The position numbers and the translations under genes were made by a program. A DNA stretch of 64,000 nt from Aquibium sp. ELW1220 (GTDB lineage: Bacteria > Pseudomonadota > Alphaproteobacteria > Rhizobiales > Rhizobiaceae), in the NCBI RefSeq assembly GCF_030398385.1, contig NZ_JAOAOQ010000020.1:30628-94627 (forward strand), given 5' to 3'. Of the stretch, positions 17,870-26,577 are shown piece after piece. The notes under the pieces were generated by a model. That model ran no database searches. It saw only the letters and a list, made by a program, of their open reading frames with translations, and was not told the DNA's origin. The stretch's first letter is position 1. Every line of letters begins with the position of its first letter.

Positions 17870-19206
17870 ACCCTTGGGGATCCAACTCCCTGCGCATTCG
17901 CCTCACCTGGCGGATCGTGATCATGCAGGCCTTGGTACTGATTGCCTTCACTGCCATTGCCGCAGTGCCGATTTATCATTTCCTCAGCGAGGAACTGCGT
18001 TACGACAGCGATATCATCAATGACATTGCCAGCGCCATCGTGGTCGGCGACAACGGCAAATGGCAAATCGTCATGGGTGACGACCTCGCAGAAGACGCAA
18101 CCGACTATCCCGATTTGTGGTTCTATGCGCTCGATGCAAATGGCCATTCAGCGCAGTTTGGCCAAATCCCTGATCGGCTGCTGACCATGGTTGAGGCGCT
18201 TAAGGCGGTGCGCTCGGCCAGTATCTCCGGTCTGGGGCCGAATGAGGACATGGTCGCGCTCCTGAGGCGCTATGACGGAAAGTTGGGACGGATCTGGGTC
18301 GTCGTTGGCAATGGTCCGGAAATCGGCGTCAGTTCTGCTTTCGGCAATCCGGTATTCGTCGGCCTTTTCTTTCTCCTGACCCTTGTCTCGTTTCTCATCA
18401 TTCCGCCGATCGTGCGCGGAGAACTGCGCGGCATCGATCAGGTCGCGCTCGATGCCGACAAGATCGACTTCGAGCGGCGTGGCATCAGGCTATCGATGGA
18501 CCTTGTGCCCGACGAACTCGATTCTCTTGTTCGCGCGGTGAATGCGGCACTGCAGCGCCTCGACGACGGAATCGAGCGCCGCCATCGGTTCATTGCCGGC
18601 GCCGCCCATGAATTGCGGACGCCTATTGCCATCCTGCAAGCGCGGTTGGAACTGATGCATGGCGGCGAGCACACCGGGAAACTCATGCTCGATGTTGTGC
18701 GGCTTGCCAATCTGGCCAATCAGTTGCTCGATCTTGAGCGCTTCGCTGCCGAGGTGCCGCAATTTCAACGCGCCAACCTCGTCGAACTGGCGACAGAGGT
18801 TGCTGCTGACATGGCGCCCGTCGTCATTGCGGCGGGCAGCACGATCGTCTTCGACGCTGAGACGGAGGACGTTCCGGTCCTCTGCGATCCGCCCTCGCTA
18901 TCTCGGGCTCTGCTGAACCTCATCCAGAACGCGGTAAAGCACGGGGGCGAAAGCTCGACGATCAGCGTAACGGTCAGCTCGGATGCCACGTTGAGGGTCG
19001 CCGATACAGGACCAGGCATTCCCGAGGAGTATCGCGAGATCATTTTCGAACCCTTCGGAAGGGTGACCCCGCTCGACCATGGCGCAGGGCTCGGCCTGGC
19101 GCTGGTCCGTGATATCGTGGCGCGACACAACGGGCACGTCACGGTGGGCGACACTCCTGGTGGAGGCGCACGTTTCGAGATCTCGTTGCCTCTGCTGCCT
19201 GGATAG
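17866..19206 (+). CDS. Membrane sensor histidine kinase
   Basis: A 446-residue HisKA-type sensor kinase, partner of the preceding regulator. A first membrane segment lies at about residues 15-40 and a second at about 163-185. Between them is a periplasmic sensor of about 120 residues, not recognised. A HAMP-like linker follows. The H-box is GAAHELRTPIAILQARLEL, the N-box NLIQNAVKHGG, G1 VADTGPGIPEEYREI and G2 GAGLGLALVRDIVARHNGH. Signal unknown. Confidence 0.94.
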   Translation: MNPWGSNSLRIRLTWRIVIMQALVLIAFTAIAAVPIYHFLSEELRYDSDIINDIASAIVVGDNGKWQIVMGDDLAEDATDYPDLWFYALDANGHSAQFGQIPDRLLTMVEALKAVRSASISGLGPNEDMVALLRRYDGKLGRIWVVVGNGPEIGVSSAFGNPVFVGLFFLLTLVSFLIIPPIVRGELRGIDQVALDADKIDFERRGIRLSMDLVPDELDSLVRAVNAALQRLDDGIERRHRFIAGAAHELRTPIAILQARLELMHGGEHTGKLMLDVVRLANLANQLLDLERFAAEVPQFQRANLVELATEVAADMAPVVIAAGSTIVFDAETEDVPVLCDPPSLSRALLNLIQNAVKHGGESSTISVTVSSDATLRVADTGPGIPEEYREIIFEPFGRVTPLDHGAGLGLALVRDIVARHNGHVTVGDTPGGGARFEISLPLLPG

Positions 19207-19721
19207 GGCGTCTTCCCGATCTGGAGCGTCGCAGACCGGTCGCTTCGCTGCCGGATCATGCACCAGACCGCCAGAGCCCGCCTGGTCGGCCATTGCTCGC
19301 TATCGACCAATCACTACAGATCATGGCAGCGGCCGCGACGAGGCGATCGCGAGGGCCCTGCCCAGTGCGGCTCGGGACGCCGACCGCTGGCACCAGTCGA
19401 AAGCTCCGGCTGTGCTTTCCGCTATGGCTCAAACAAAAGTGCGTCAGAGTCAGGTCGATGGAAAGCCCAGGCGCTTCCCGGCGAAGTCAACGCAACGGTG
19501 CTGTGAGGATGGGTTGACCCTCTGATCCGTCACCGATCGCCACCTTCGCACAATTTTCCCGCAATCTTGGTCCTCGAAGGTCGGTGCAGCAGACAACGTT
19601 CGTTTCAGCCTCGACAGCAGAGAGTTGTGGCCCGGCAGGGATTTCTGCGGATCGAGCTGGAGTTTTTGCCAGGCGAAAGCAGCACCCGACTGCACAGCAC
19701 GACACCGGAGAAGAGACCGAC
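19207..19721. other. Gene-free stretch before the amidohydrolase gene
   Basis: Only short, unconvincing frames are present. The stretch holds a pair of CAAT half-sites at 19550-19565 and presumably the amidohydrolase promoter. Confidence 0.55.
19550..19565 (+). promoter_or_regulatory. ACAAT-N6-GCAAT box upstream of the amidohydrolase gene
   Basis: Two CAAT-type half-sites 11 bp apart; the second (CGCAATCTTGG, 19560-19570) is identical over 11 bases to the site in front of the response-regulator gene (17144-17154). It suggests that the regulator also controls the amidohydrolase. Confidence 0.4.
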
Positions 19722-20864
19722 ATGACACCGATCGAAAAGCCGCTGGAAAACCTGGCGACAGGACGCCGCAGCTTTCTGAGCGGAGCTGCTGCACTTGGTA
19801 TTGGTGCCGGATTGTCCGCGCCCGCCATCGTCACCAATGCGGCCGCGCAAGTAACTTCGGATATCGCCCTGCGAGACAGGGACCTCCCCTTCATCGGCGC
19901 CGAAGAGACCTTTTCTACATCTGATCTGATGGCGCTGAACTCACTCAACCAGGATCACATCGATTTCCTCACGGAAATTGGGCTTGCCGACCTCGGCACG
20001 GCCCGCATCGATCTGATGAATCAGGCGGGTCTCGATGTTGCAATCCTCTCCGCGCATACGCCGGCCGTGCAGAATGTCCCAGGCCAGGAGGGCATCGATT
20101 TCGCCTATCGCCTCAACAAGGGGCTAGTTGGCGGGCCAATGGCCGCCCACCCGGGACGGTTCCAGGCCTTTGCGACCCTGCCGTTGCAGAGTCCGGAGGC
20201 GGCAGCGGACGAGCTGGAACGCGCCGTTCGGGAAGACGGCTTCCTGGGAGCCCTGACCAATGGACACATCGGGAAGAAATTCCTTGATCATCCCGATTTT
20301 GAACCCGTGCTGGCGCGTGCCGAAGCCCTTGGCGTTCCGATTTACCTCCATCCCGGCTACCCACCCGACGAAGTGTTCAAAATCTACTACGGCACTGCGC
20401 GGTCGGAATACAAGGAAGAGTACCAGGACCATGTTTTCAGTGGCTCGGGATATGGATGGCACCAGGAGGTGCTGACGCAATGCGTTCGAATGATCATCTA
20501 CGGGGTCTTCGATAGGTTCCCCAACCTGCAGATTGTCGTCGGCCACATGGGTGAGGGTCTGCCGTTCTACTACGAGCGCATCGTGAACGACTTGGGCGAG
20601 GCGACGGAAAATTCCCTGAAGAAACCCTTGGCGCAATACTTCCACGACAACTTCTGGTTCACAACCAGCGCATTCTTCCAGCATGAATTGCTCGATCTCC
20701 TGCTGAAATACATCAGTGTGGACCGAGTGATGTTTGCAACCGACTACCCGTTTGCAGACATGAAGGAAGGAACCGACTGGTTTCGGGCAGTGGATCTGCC
20801 ACGCGAAGCCAAGGAAAAAATCGCGTTCCGGAATGCGGCAAAACTGTTCGGCATAAAGGTCTGA
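19722..20864 (+). CDS. Tat-exported amidohydrolase/decarboxylase family protein (amidohydrolase 2)
   Basis: A 380-residue TIM-barrel protein of the ACMSD/gamma-resorcylate decarboxylase branch of the amidohydrolase superfamily. The N-terminus carries a twin-arginine signal (TGRRSFLSGAAALGIGAG, then APAIVTNAAA), so it should be folded in the cytoplasm and exported. Metal-site segments are IYLHPGYP, IVVGHMGEGLPF and MFATDYPFADM. In relatives the first strand reads E-E-H-F with a ligand His; here it reads AEETF (Thr63), so one usual ligand is missing. The chosen ATG gives the intact Tat signal. Its substrate may be a carboxylated aromatic, which is only a family-based guess. Confidence 0.88.
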   Translation: MTPIEKPLENLATGRRSFLSGAAALGIGAGLSAPAIVTNAAAQVTSDIALRDRDLPFIGAEETFSTSDLMALNSLNQDHIDFLTEIGLADLGTARIDLMNQAGLDVAILSAHTPAVQNVPGQEGIDFAYRLNKGLVGGPMAAHPGRFQAFATLPLQSPEAAADELERAVREDGFLGALTNGHIGKKFLDHPDFEPVLARAEALGVPIYLHPGYPPDEVFKIYYGTARSEYKEEYQDHVFSGSGYGWHQEVLTQCVRMIIYGVFDRFPNLQIVVGHMGEGLPFYYERIVNDLGEATENSLKKPLAQYFHDNFWFTTSAFFQHELLDLLLKYISVDRVMFATDYPFADMKEGTDWFRAVDLPREAKEKIAFRNAAKLFGIKV

Positions 20865-21460
20865 CGCATCCGCCCGCCCGGCGCTGCGGGCAGGGCCGCC
20901 ACGTCCATCCGCCGCCGAGCTGGGCCGATGGATACGGACGCCGAGCCGATCACGACAAGCGCCGCGTGCCGCCGGGGATTTTCTCGTACGCCCCAAGCTC
21001 CTGCTGAAATCCGGTCCGTGCTGCAGAGGATCCGTCCGACTGGCGGCGCCGGACGCTCTCACCAGGTCAGACGACAAAACACGATGCACCCTACGACGGA
21101 GAGGCGAAGCATGACGCCCAGTCACCGGTCACGCCGTTGCACGAGCCCGTTGGGCGGGTCTCGCGCCAGGCATTCACGATCGCTTGCCGCACTGTCTTCT
21201 GGCGCTGGCGTCAACGCCGCCGATCCGGACGGCGCGGACCGCGACGCTGTTGACCAGGCTGCCGCTGATGCGGTGGGCAGGGCCGTGGTGGCGGTTGCCG
21301 ATAGCGGCCGTCCGACGGCGGAGATCGCCGGGGCATCGGCCGGTGGTGGTGCGGCCCGTCGGGTCGGGAACACCGACAGGAACGTCGCGAGCGACGGCAC
21401 GCCCGTTATGACCGTTACGATTGCGCCCCAGGAAACGGCGCGGGCGCATGCGCCGGGGCT
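20865..21460. other. Stretch without a supported gene
   Basis: Frames are open on both strands because of high GC, including one on the plus strand that ends overlapping the PAP2 start (TGA within ATGAG). None has a recognisable domain, a clear ribosome site or a convincing composition. I do not call a gene here. Confidence 0.5.
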
Positions 21461-22153
21461 ATGAGCGCGCCCCAATCGTACCCCGTTTGGCCTGGCCCGA
21501 AATCGGACCGTCTGATCGTCGGATTCCTGACTTGCACCATGGCAACCAGTGCGTTTTTCTGGTTCTTTCCAGAAGTCGATTTATCCGTAAGTCGCTGGTT
21601 TTTCAGCCCTGGCGACGGATTTTCCCTGTCCAGAAATTCGAGCCTGCGATGGCTCCGCAACAGTTCTCCGTGGGTGATGTCTGCGGTTATTCTCGTCATT
21701 CTGGTCCAGGTTCTCCGGGATGCGATCAACCGCGCATTGACGTGGTCCAGAGTGCGGAATCCGATCTACCTGCTGTCTGCACTGGCTCTTGGTCCGGGCC
21801 TGGTTGTGAACGGCCTCCTGAAGGCGCACTGGGGCCGACCCCGGCCAAACCAGGTCGACGTCTTTGGAGGGGAAGCAATGCATCAGAAGGTGTGGGTCAT
21901 CAGCGATTGGTGCGCTCGAAACTGTTCGTTTGTCAGTGGTGAGGCTTCCTCGTCAGCCTGGCTCGTCGCTGCGGCCCTCGTTACGCCCAGGTCCGTAAGG
22001 CTGGCTGCAACGGCAACAGCTCTGGTCTATGCCGTGTCGCTCTCGCTGAACCGGATCGCCTTCGGCGGACATTTCCTTTCGGACGTTGTCCTCGCTTGGC
22101 TTATCTGTGGGCTGGTGTTTTCAATTCTCTATCGTCTTGTTCAAGACACGTGA
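21461..22153 (+). CDS. PAP2-family membrane phosphatase (LpxE-like)
   Basis: A 230-residue integral membrane phosphatase. The three catalytic motifs are KAHWGRPRP, SGEAS (in place of PSGH) and SLNRIAFGGHFLSD, placed between hydrophobic segments at about residues 20-40, 70-90, 105-125, 155-200 and 205-225. This order and length fit lipid A 1-phosphatase/phosphatidylglycerophosphatase-like PAP2 enzymes with a periplasmic active site. The lipid substrate cannot be decided from sequence. SGEAS instead of SGH is known in some PAP2 relatives, so activity is likely. Confidence 0.9.
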   Translation: MSAPQSYPVWPGPKSDRLIVGFLTCTMATSAFFWFFPEVDLSVSRWFFSPGDGFSLSRNSSLRWLRNSSPWVMSAVILVILVQVLRDAINRALTWSRVRNPIYLLSALALGPGLVVNGLLKAHWGRPRPNQVDVFGGEAMHQKVWVISDWCARNCSFVSGEASSSAWLVAAALVTPRSVRLAATATALVYAVSLSLNRIAFGGHFLSDVVLAWLICGLVFSILYRLVQDT

Positions 22154-22336
22154 TCTCGCCTGAAAAGTGACCGAGCCAGGCCACCACTTTCTCCCTGTCG
22201 GCGGGAGAAAGGTCGTCTATCGCGATGGAGGCCACTGGCCGAAAGCGACGACGACAGTTCCGTCGAGGGACTTTTGGCCGGTCGCAAGGGGCCCGGCGCG
22301 GAAGAGCCTTGGCTGGCTGCCGAAGAGCCGCTCCGC

Positions 22337-24037
22337 CTACCGCGCCCGCACCAGGTCCCGCGCGTCGGCCAGCGTTCCGGCATAATCCACCTCCGGCGCC
22401 TTGACCCCGTGGCTGATCAAGGTGCGCCGCACCTCCATCGACGCTCCGGCGATGACGAAGCGCACGCCGGCACGGTGCGCCTTGCGCGCCGCGCCCTCGA
22501 TGACGTTGGCGGCGGTGGAATCGAGGAACGGCACGGCCGAGCAGTCGAGGATGAAGTTCTTCCGCTGGTCGGCGATGCGGTCGAGCACGGCGCCAACGGT
22601 CGCCGCCGTGCCGAAGAAGAAGGCGCCGGAGATGCGATAGACCACCGTATCGGGATCGCTTGCCGAGGCGGGGTCGTAGGCCTTGCCGCCCACGGTGTCG
22701 GCCACGTCCTCTTCCACCAGCGGCGCATGCGCCTCGGTTGCGATCGACCTGGCCATCCGGTCGATGAACAGGATCGAGCCGAGCAGGAAGCCCACCACGA
22801 TGCCTTCCGTCAGGTCGCGGAAGATCACGAGTGCCAGCGTCACGACGAGCACGGCGGTGTCGGCGCGCGAGGTGCGCAGGATCGCGGCGAAGGCCGGCTT
22901 CTCGATCATGTTCCAGGCGACGGTGGCCAGCACGCCCGCGAGTGCGGCGAGCGGGATGTAGGCGGCGAGCGGAGCAGCCACCAGCATGAAGGTGAGCAGG
23001 AACAGGGAATGCAGCATGCCCGCTATGGGACCGCGCGCGCCGGCCCTGACGTTGGTTGCCGTGCGCGCGATCGTGCCGGTCACGCAGATGCCGCCGAACA
23101 GGGCGGAGCCGATGTTGGCGAAGCCCTGCGCCACCAGTTCGCAGTTGGAGCGGTGGCGCCGCCCGGTCATGCCGTCGGCCACCACGGCCGACAGCAGCGA
23201 TTCGATCGAGCCCAGCAGGGCGAAGGCGATGGCGTCCGGCAGCACGGCCATCGCCAGATCCCAGCTGAAGGCCGGCATCGCGGGCAGGGGCAGCGTGCGC
23301 GGAATGCCGCCGAAGCGCGTGCCGATCGTCTCCACCGGCAACTGCAGCGCCACCACGAGCGCCGAGGTCAGAACGACCGCGAACAGCATGCCGGGCCAGC
23401 CGGGGCGATAGCGCTTCAGCCCCACGATCAGGGCGATCGTTGCTCCCGCGATGGCCATGGCCGCCGCGCTCGCCGTACCGGCCGCCTGCCACAGGAACGC
23501 CAGCTTCTCGACGAACTCGCCGGGCTCCTTGCCGGCCGGCGTCAGCCCGAACAGGTCGCGGACCTGGCTGGAGAAGATGATGACCCCGATGCCGGCGGTG
23601 AAGCCGACGGTGACCGGGAAGGGGATGTATTTGATGTAGGTGCCGAGCCGCAGATAGCCGATCGCCAGCAGGAAGACGCCCGACATCATGGTGGCGACGA
23701 GCAGGCCGTCGAGCCCGTGCCGCGCCACCGTGGCGGCCACCAGAACGATGAAGGCGCCTGCCGGCCCTCCGATCTGGAAGCGGCTGCCGCCGAGCAGCGA
23801 GACGAGGAAGCCGCCGACGACGGCGGTGTAGAGCCCGCGCTCGGGCGACACGCCGGATGCGATGGCGATCGCCATCGACAGGGGCAGCGCCACGATCGCC
23901 ACCGTCAGCCCGGCGATCGCGTCGGCCCTGAGGCCGGCGAGGCCGTAGCCCTCGCGCAGCACGGTCACGAGCTTGGGTGTGAAGAGTTCGGCGAAGTCGG
24001 GCGCCGGCGTCGTCGTCGAAGCGGGTTTGGACTGCAT
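22337..24037 (-). CDS. SulP-family anion transporter with STAS domain
   Basis: A 566-residue SLC26/SulP transporter. About 12-14 hydrophobic segments fill residues 35-430, including the signature GLYTAVVGGFLVSLLGGSRFQIGGPAGAF. A cytoplasmic STAS domain follows at about 450-560 (NFILDCSAVPFLDSTAANVI). SulP proteins move sulfate, bicarbonate, chloride or C4-dicarboxylates; the substrate here is open. A small XRE regulator gene lies 200 bp upstream on the same strand and is a plausible controller. Confidence 0.95.
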   Translation of the reverse strand: MQSKPASTTTPAPDFAELFTPKLVTVLREGYGLAGLRADAIAGLTVAIVALPLSMAIAIASGVSPERGLYTAVVGGFLVSLLGGSRFQIGGPAGAFIVLVAATVARHGLDGLLVATMMSGVFLLAIGYLRLGTYIKYIPFPVTVGFTAGIGVIIFSSQVRDLFGLTPAGKEPGEFVEKLAFLWQAAGTASAAAMAIAGATIALIVGLKRYRPGWPGMLFAVVLTSALVVALQLPVETIGTRFGGIPRTLPLPAMPAFSWDLAMAVLPDAIAFALLGSIESLLSAVVADGMTGRRHRSNCELVAQGFANIGSALFGGICVTGTIARTATNVRAGARGPIAGMLHSLFLLTFMLVAAPLAAYIPLAALAGVLATVAWNMIEKPAFAAILRTSRADTAVLVVTLALVIFRDLTEGIVVGFLLGSILFIDRMARSIATEAHAPLVEEDVADTVGGKAYDPASASDPDTVVYRISGAFFFGTAATVGAVLDRIADQRKNFILDCSAVPFLDSTAANVIEGAARKAHRAGVRFVIAGASMEVRRTLISHGVKAPEVDYAGTLADARDLVRAR

Positions 24038-24236
24038 TCTGGCCTGGCCTCCTGGGGAACATCCCCTTTGCGAAGGCGGCGGGATCGTCGGCGGGACGGT
24101 GCCCGGGGAGGCGGGCAGGGTCCGAAGGTCGGCGGTCGCCGTCGCGACACGTTTGTTGCGCGCGTCCCCGGCATCCGGAATGCCGTCGGTCGCGCTCGTC
24201 TTGATTGCCCCGGCGTCCTGGAACGCCGACGCGGAT

Positions 24237-24491
24237 TCAGCCGCCCGAAGTCTTCAGCCGCACGCCGCGGCCGCCGCGCTCGCTCGCCTGGTCCTCGCCG
24301 ATCAGCTCGACGCCGGACTGTTCGAGCGCCTGGATCACCTTGACCAGCGTGTCGACCACGCCGCGCACCTGTCCATCGCTCGCCTCCATCCGCTGGATGG
24401 TGGGCAGCGACACGCCAGCGCGTTCTGCCAGCGTCTTCTGGTCGATGCCGGCGAGCGCGCGCGCGGCGCGCATCTGGGCCGCTGTGATCAA
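24237..24491 (-). CDS. XRE-family helix-turn-helix regulator
   Basis: An 84-residue protein that is almost entirely a Cro/C1-type HTH. MITAAQMRAARALAGIDQKT leads into the recognition region LAERAGVSLPTIQRMEASDG, and the rest is a short tail with VIQALEQSGVELIGED. Such small XRE proteins are frequent next to SulP genes in rhizobia. A well-formed promoter overlapped by a TGAAACAT direct repeat lies upstream, which suggests autoregulation. Confidence 0.92.
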   Translation of the reverse strand: MITAAQMRAARALAGIDQKTLAERAGVSLPTIQRMEASDGQVRGVVDTLVKVIQALEQSGVELIGEDQASERGGRGVRLKTSGG

Positions 24492-24520
24492 GGGATCCTC
24501 GCTTCAGAGGGCAGGACGCA

Positions 24521-24569
24521 AGGATAGACGATGGATTGTCATGTTTCAAGCATCATGAGTGATGTTTCA
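24521..24569 (-). promoter_or_regulatory. Promoter and putative operator of the XRE gene
   Basis: On the minus strand TTGAAA (24544-24549) and TATCCT (24521-24526) are 17 bp apart. The 8-mer TGAAACAT occurs twice, at 24541-24548 (over the -35) and 24562-24569, with start points 21 bp apart. This is a plausible self-repression site for the XRE protein. Confidence 0.5.
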
Positions 24570-24583
24570 TCCATGCGCCGTCG

Positions 24584-24922
24584 CTACCGGCCGGTGATGT
24601 ACGGACCCGCCGTCACCAGCGCCACGGCGAGGATGGCGATGAGGATGCCCGCGCCCTGCACCGCGTCCACCCGTTCGCCGAAGAAGGCGAAGGCGACGAG
24701 ATTGACCGCGATGAGCTGGATCACGGCCGACAGCGAGATCGCCACGCCCATACCGAAATCGCGGATCAGCCGCAGCATGATCAGGTTGCCCAGCGTGTAG
24801 AGCGCGAGCGTCAGGGCGAGCTTGCCGTAGCCCGGCGCCAGCGTCCACGCCTTGGCGGCGCTGGCGGCGAGGATGAAGACCACGGTCGAGGCGCAGAGCT
24901 GGGCGAAGCCGAAGAGGGTCAA
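24584..24922 (-). CDS. Small multidrug resistance/EamA-like membrane protein
   Basis: A 112-residue protein with four hydrophobic helices (about residues 4-24, 32-52, 58-80 and 88-108). The repeats match the drug/metabolite transporter superfamily, for example YTLGNLIMLRLIRDFGMGVA, and VAFAFFGERVDAVQGAGILI, which resembles the family's F-x-E-R-x-x-x-x-Q-x-x-G-x-x-L-I segment. It may work as a homo-dimer or pair. Transport substrate unknown. It stands alone between the XRE promoter and the ion-channel gene. Confidence 0.75.
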   Translation of the reverse strand: MTLFGFAQLCASTVVFILAASAAKAWTLAPGYGKLALTLALYTLGNLIMLRLIRDFGMGVAISLSAVIQLIAVNLVAFAFFGERVDAVQGAGILIAILAVALVTAGPYITGR

Positions 24923-25020
24923 GCGGGTGTCCTTGGACGGAGCAGGAGAGCGCGCTTGTCGGCCCGAACCGTCGCACGGTCAAGGCGGGTGCCGCAGGCT
25001 GCCTTCGGCGCCGACGCGTC

Positions 25021-25815
25021 TTACTCGCCCTCGTCGGGGATCTTCAGCAGGTAGCCGCAGGCCTTGCAGTGAACGGCGTCCGGATCGTGCCGCTGCAAGG
25101 CGCAGCGCGGGCAGGGAAACAGCACCTTGTGCTGCTTGAACAGCGCCTGTGCCAGCTTCACGAACAGCGAGATGCCGACGATCATGATGACGATCGATGT
25201 CAGCTTGCCCCAGATGCCCGGCAGCACGATGTCGCCGAAGCCCGTCGTCGTCACCGTCGCCACCGTGAAGTAGAAGGCATCGACATAGCCCTCGATGCCC
25301 GAGCCCGAGCGGAAGAAGAAGGTGTAGACGAAGCCGGTCGTGACCAGGAGGAAGGTCACGAGGTTGACGATGTCCTCCAGTACCTCCCGCCATTCGCCCC
25401 GGCCACGCCGTTCCAGGGGCTGCCAGATGAAGCCGCTGCGCGACAGCGACCAGAGCCGCAGGATGCGCAGGAAGCCGAGATTGGCGAGCCACAGCGGGAA
25501 AAGCAGGGTCACGAGGATGAAGATGTCCACCCAGACGGTCGGCCGCCGCGCCCAGCCTGCAAGGCTCGTGCTGGCCAGTCCCCGCGCCGCGACGTCCGCC
25601 GCCAGAAGGGTGGCGATCCCGAAATCCACCCAAAGGAAGCTCGGCCGGTCGCGCAGCACCGGCGAGGCGACGAAGAAGGCGATGATGGCGAGATCGACCG
25701 CCAGCACCGAGATCTGGAACCGCAGCGCAGCCCGCGTCCGCCCATAGTAGAGACGGCGCAGGAACGCGCGCAGTCGGTCGAAACGATCGACCTCGCTGGC
25801 ATTCACATCGTTCAT
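25021..25815 (-). CDS. Voltage-gated-type potassium channel with C-terminal zinc ribbon
   Basis: A 264-residue ion channel. An S1-S4-like region spans about residues 30-150 (several hydrophobic helices; RILRLWSLSRSGF is S4-like with spaced Arg). The pore follows with the selectivity filter TVTTTGFGDIVLPG, close to the K+ channel TxGYGD/TxGFGD motif. After the last helix the tail carries two Cys pairs, CPRC and CKAC, spaced as a zinc ribbon. That tail may sense redox state or metals, which is inferred. Confidence 0.9.
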   Translation of the reverse strand: MNDVNASEVDRFDRLRAFLRRLYYGRTRAALRFQISVLAVDLAIIAFFVASPVLRDRPSFLWVDFGIATLLAADVAARGLASTSLAGWARRPTVWVDIFILVTLLFPLWLANLGFLRILRLWSLSRSGFIWQPLERRGRGEWREVLEDIVNLVTFLLVTTGFVYTFFFRSGSGIEGYVDAFYFTVATVTTTGFGDIVLPGIWGKLTSIVIMIVGISLFVKLAQALFKQHKVLFPCPRCALQRHDPDAVHCKACGYLLKIPDEGE

Positions 25816-25871
25816 GCCTCGGGCATAAGGTGCTGCGCCTGCGCCGTCCAGACCCGTGCCGTGCGTCCGCC

Positions 25872-26251
25872 ACGCAAGCGCTTGTCACGCAGTTGCGCCT
25901 CGGAGGGTCGGTGCCCGCAGGCATCGTCGTGATCAACGTCGCTGCGACCGCGATGTGGACGGTCGGTGTGCTGGCGTCGATCTATGCTGGCTCGCTCGAG
26001 CCCGATTTCCGCGTCACCGCCGCCACGCTCTCGGCCCTCGTCAAAGGCGTGGCGACGATCCTTCTGTTTGTCGTCATCGATCCGTACCTTTCGGGGCTGA
26101 CCGGCGACGTGGTGGACGGCCGCGCCAGCGAGGTCGACTTCCGCCGCGCCATCATCTGGATGGTCACGAGCCGCCTAGCGTGAACGCTGCTCGCGCAGGC
26201 GATGCTCCTTCTGGGGCTTGGCTCATCGTCTGGGCGGCGCGGGCGATCTGA
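25872..26251 (+). pseudogene. Remnant of an Amj-like (alternate lipid II flippase) gene
   Basis: The frame encodes a stretch that looks like the C-terminal part of an Amj/DUF2837 membrane protein (NVAATAMWTVGVLASIYAGS, ATLSALVKGVATILLFVVID, FRRAIIWMVTSRLA). It stops at a TGA (26181) where a Gly codon would be one base different. The following bases still encode TLLAQAML in the same frame. After a one-base loss GAWLIVWAARAI continues in another frame to a stop at 26251. The N-terminal half is absent. So it is a decayed fragment with a nonsense change and a frameshift. Family assignment is from memory of the sequence pattern. Confidence 0.6.
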
Positions 26252-26326
26252 GGAATGCAGGTCACCAGCGGCCGGAGCCCCTGTTGGAGGCACCGGCGCC
26301 GGATCGGAACGCAGCCGCTGCCGATG

Positions 26327-26503
26327 TCAGCACTGGCCGATGTTGGGCACGCAGATGCCTGCGCAACCGCCGCCGAAGGGCAGGCAGGCGCCGACGCAGC
26401 ATTTGCCGGCGCCGCAGCAGTCCGAAGGTACCAGTGCTGCGCTGCGGTCGATGCCCTTGGAATGACCGCGGGCGGCAGGGGTGGACAGTGTCGGGAGTCT
26501 CAT
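26327..26503 (-). CDS. Cys-rich putative RiPP precursor peptide 3
   Basis: A 58-residue peptide not long enough for usual ORF cut-offs. The leader begins MRLPTLSTPAARGHS and reaches PSD at residues 26-28. The core is Cys- and Gly-rich with Cys at 29, 30, 35, 36, 40, 47, 51 and 58 (the last residue). The gene has a GGAAACGAAG upstream site. The start MRLP-x-x-S and the P-S-x-C junction match precursor 2, while the cores differ. It is the last gene of a minus-strand series headed by a PatG-like protease. Product and modification unknown. Confidence 0.72.
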   Translation of the reverse strand: MRLPTLSTPAARGHSKGIDRSAALVPSDCCGAGKCCVGACLPFGGGCAGICVPNIGQC

Positions 26504-26577
26504 CTTCGTTTCCTTTCACGAAACCGGCCCGGGACGCGCGGTGGAGCTGAGCCGCCTCGTTTCCGAGACGGCCTTGA

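Noticed and set aside
20928..21475. Candidate genes on either strand before the PAP2 gene
   Set aside because: The plus-strand frame ends in an overlap with the PAP2 start, but no domain, signal or good ribosome site supports it, and the opposite strand is equally open.
22154..22336. Extension of the SulP gene downstream of its stop
   Set aside because: Long frames run through this stretch but the STAS domain is complete at 22337 and nothing further is homologous.
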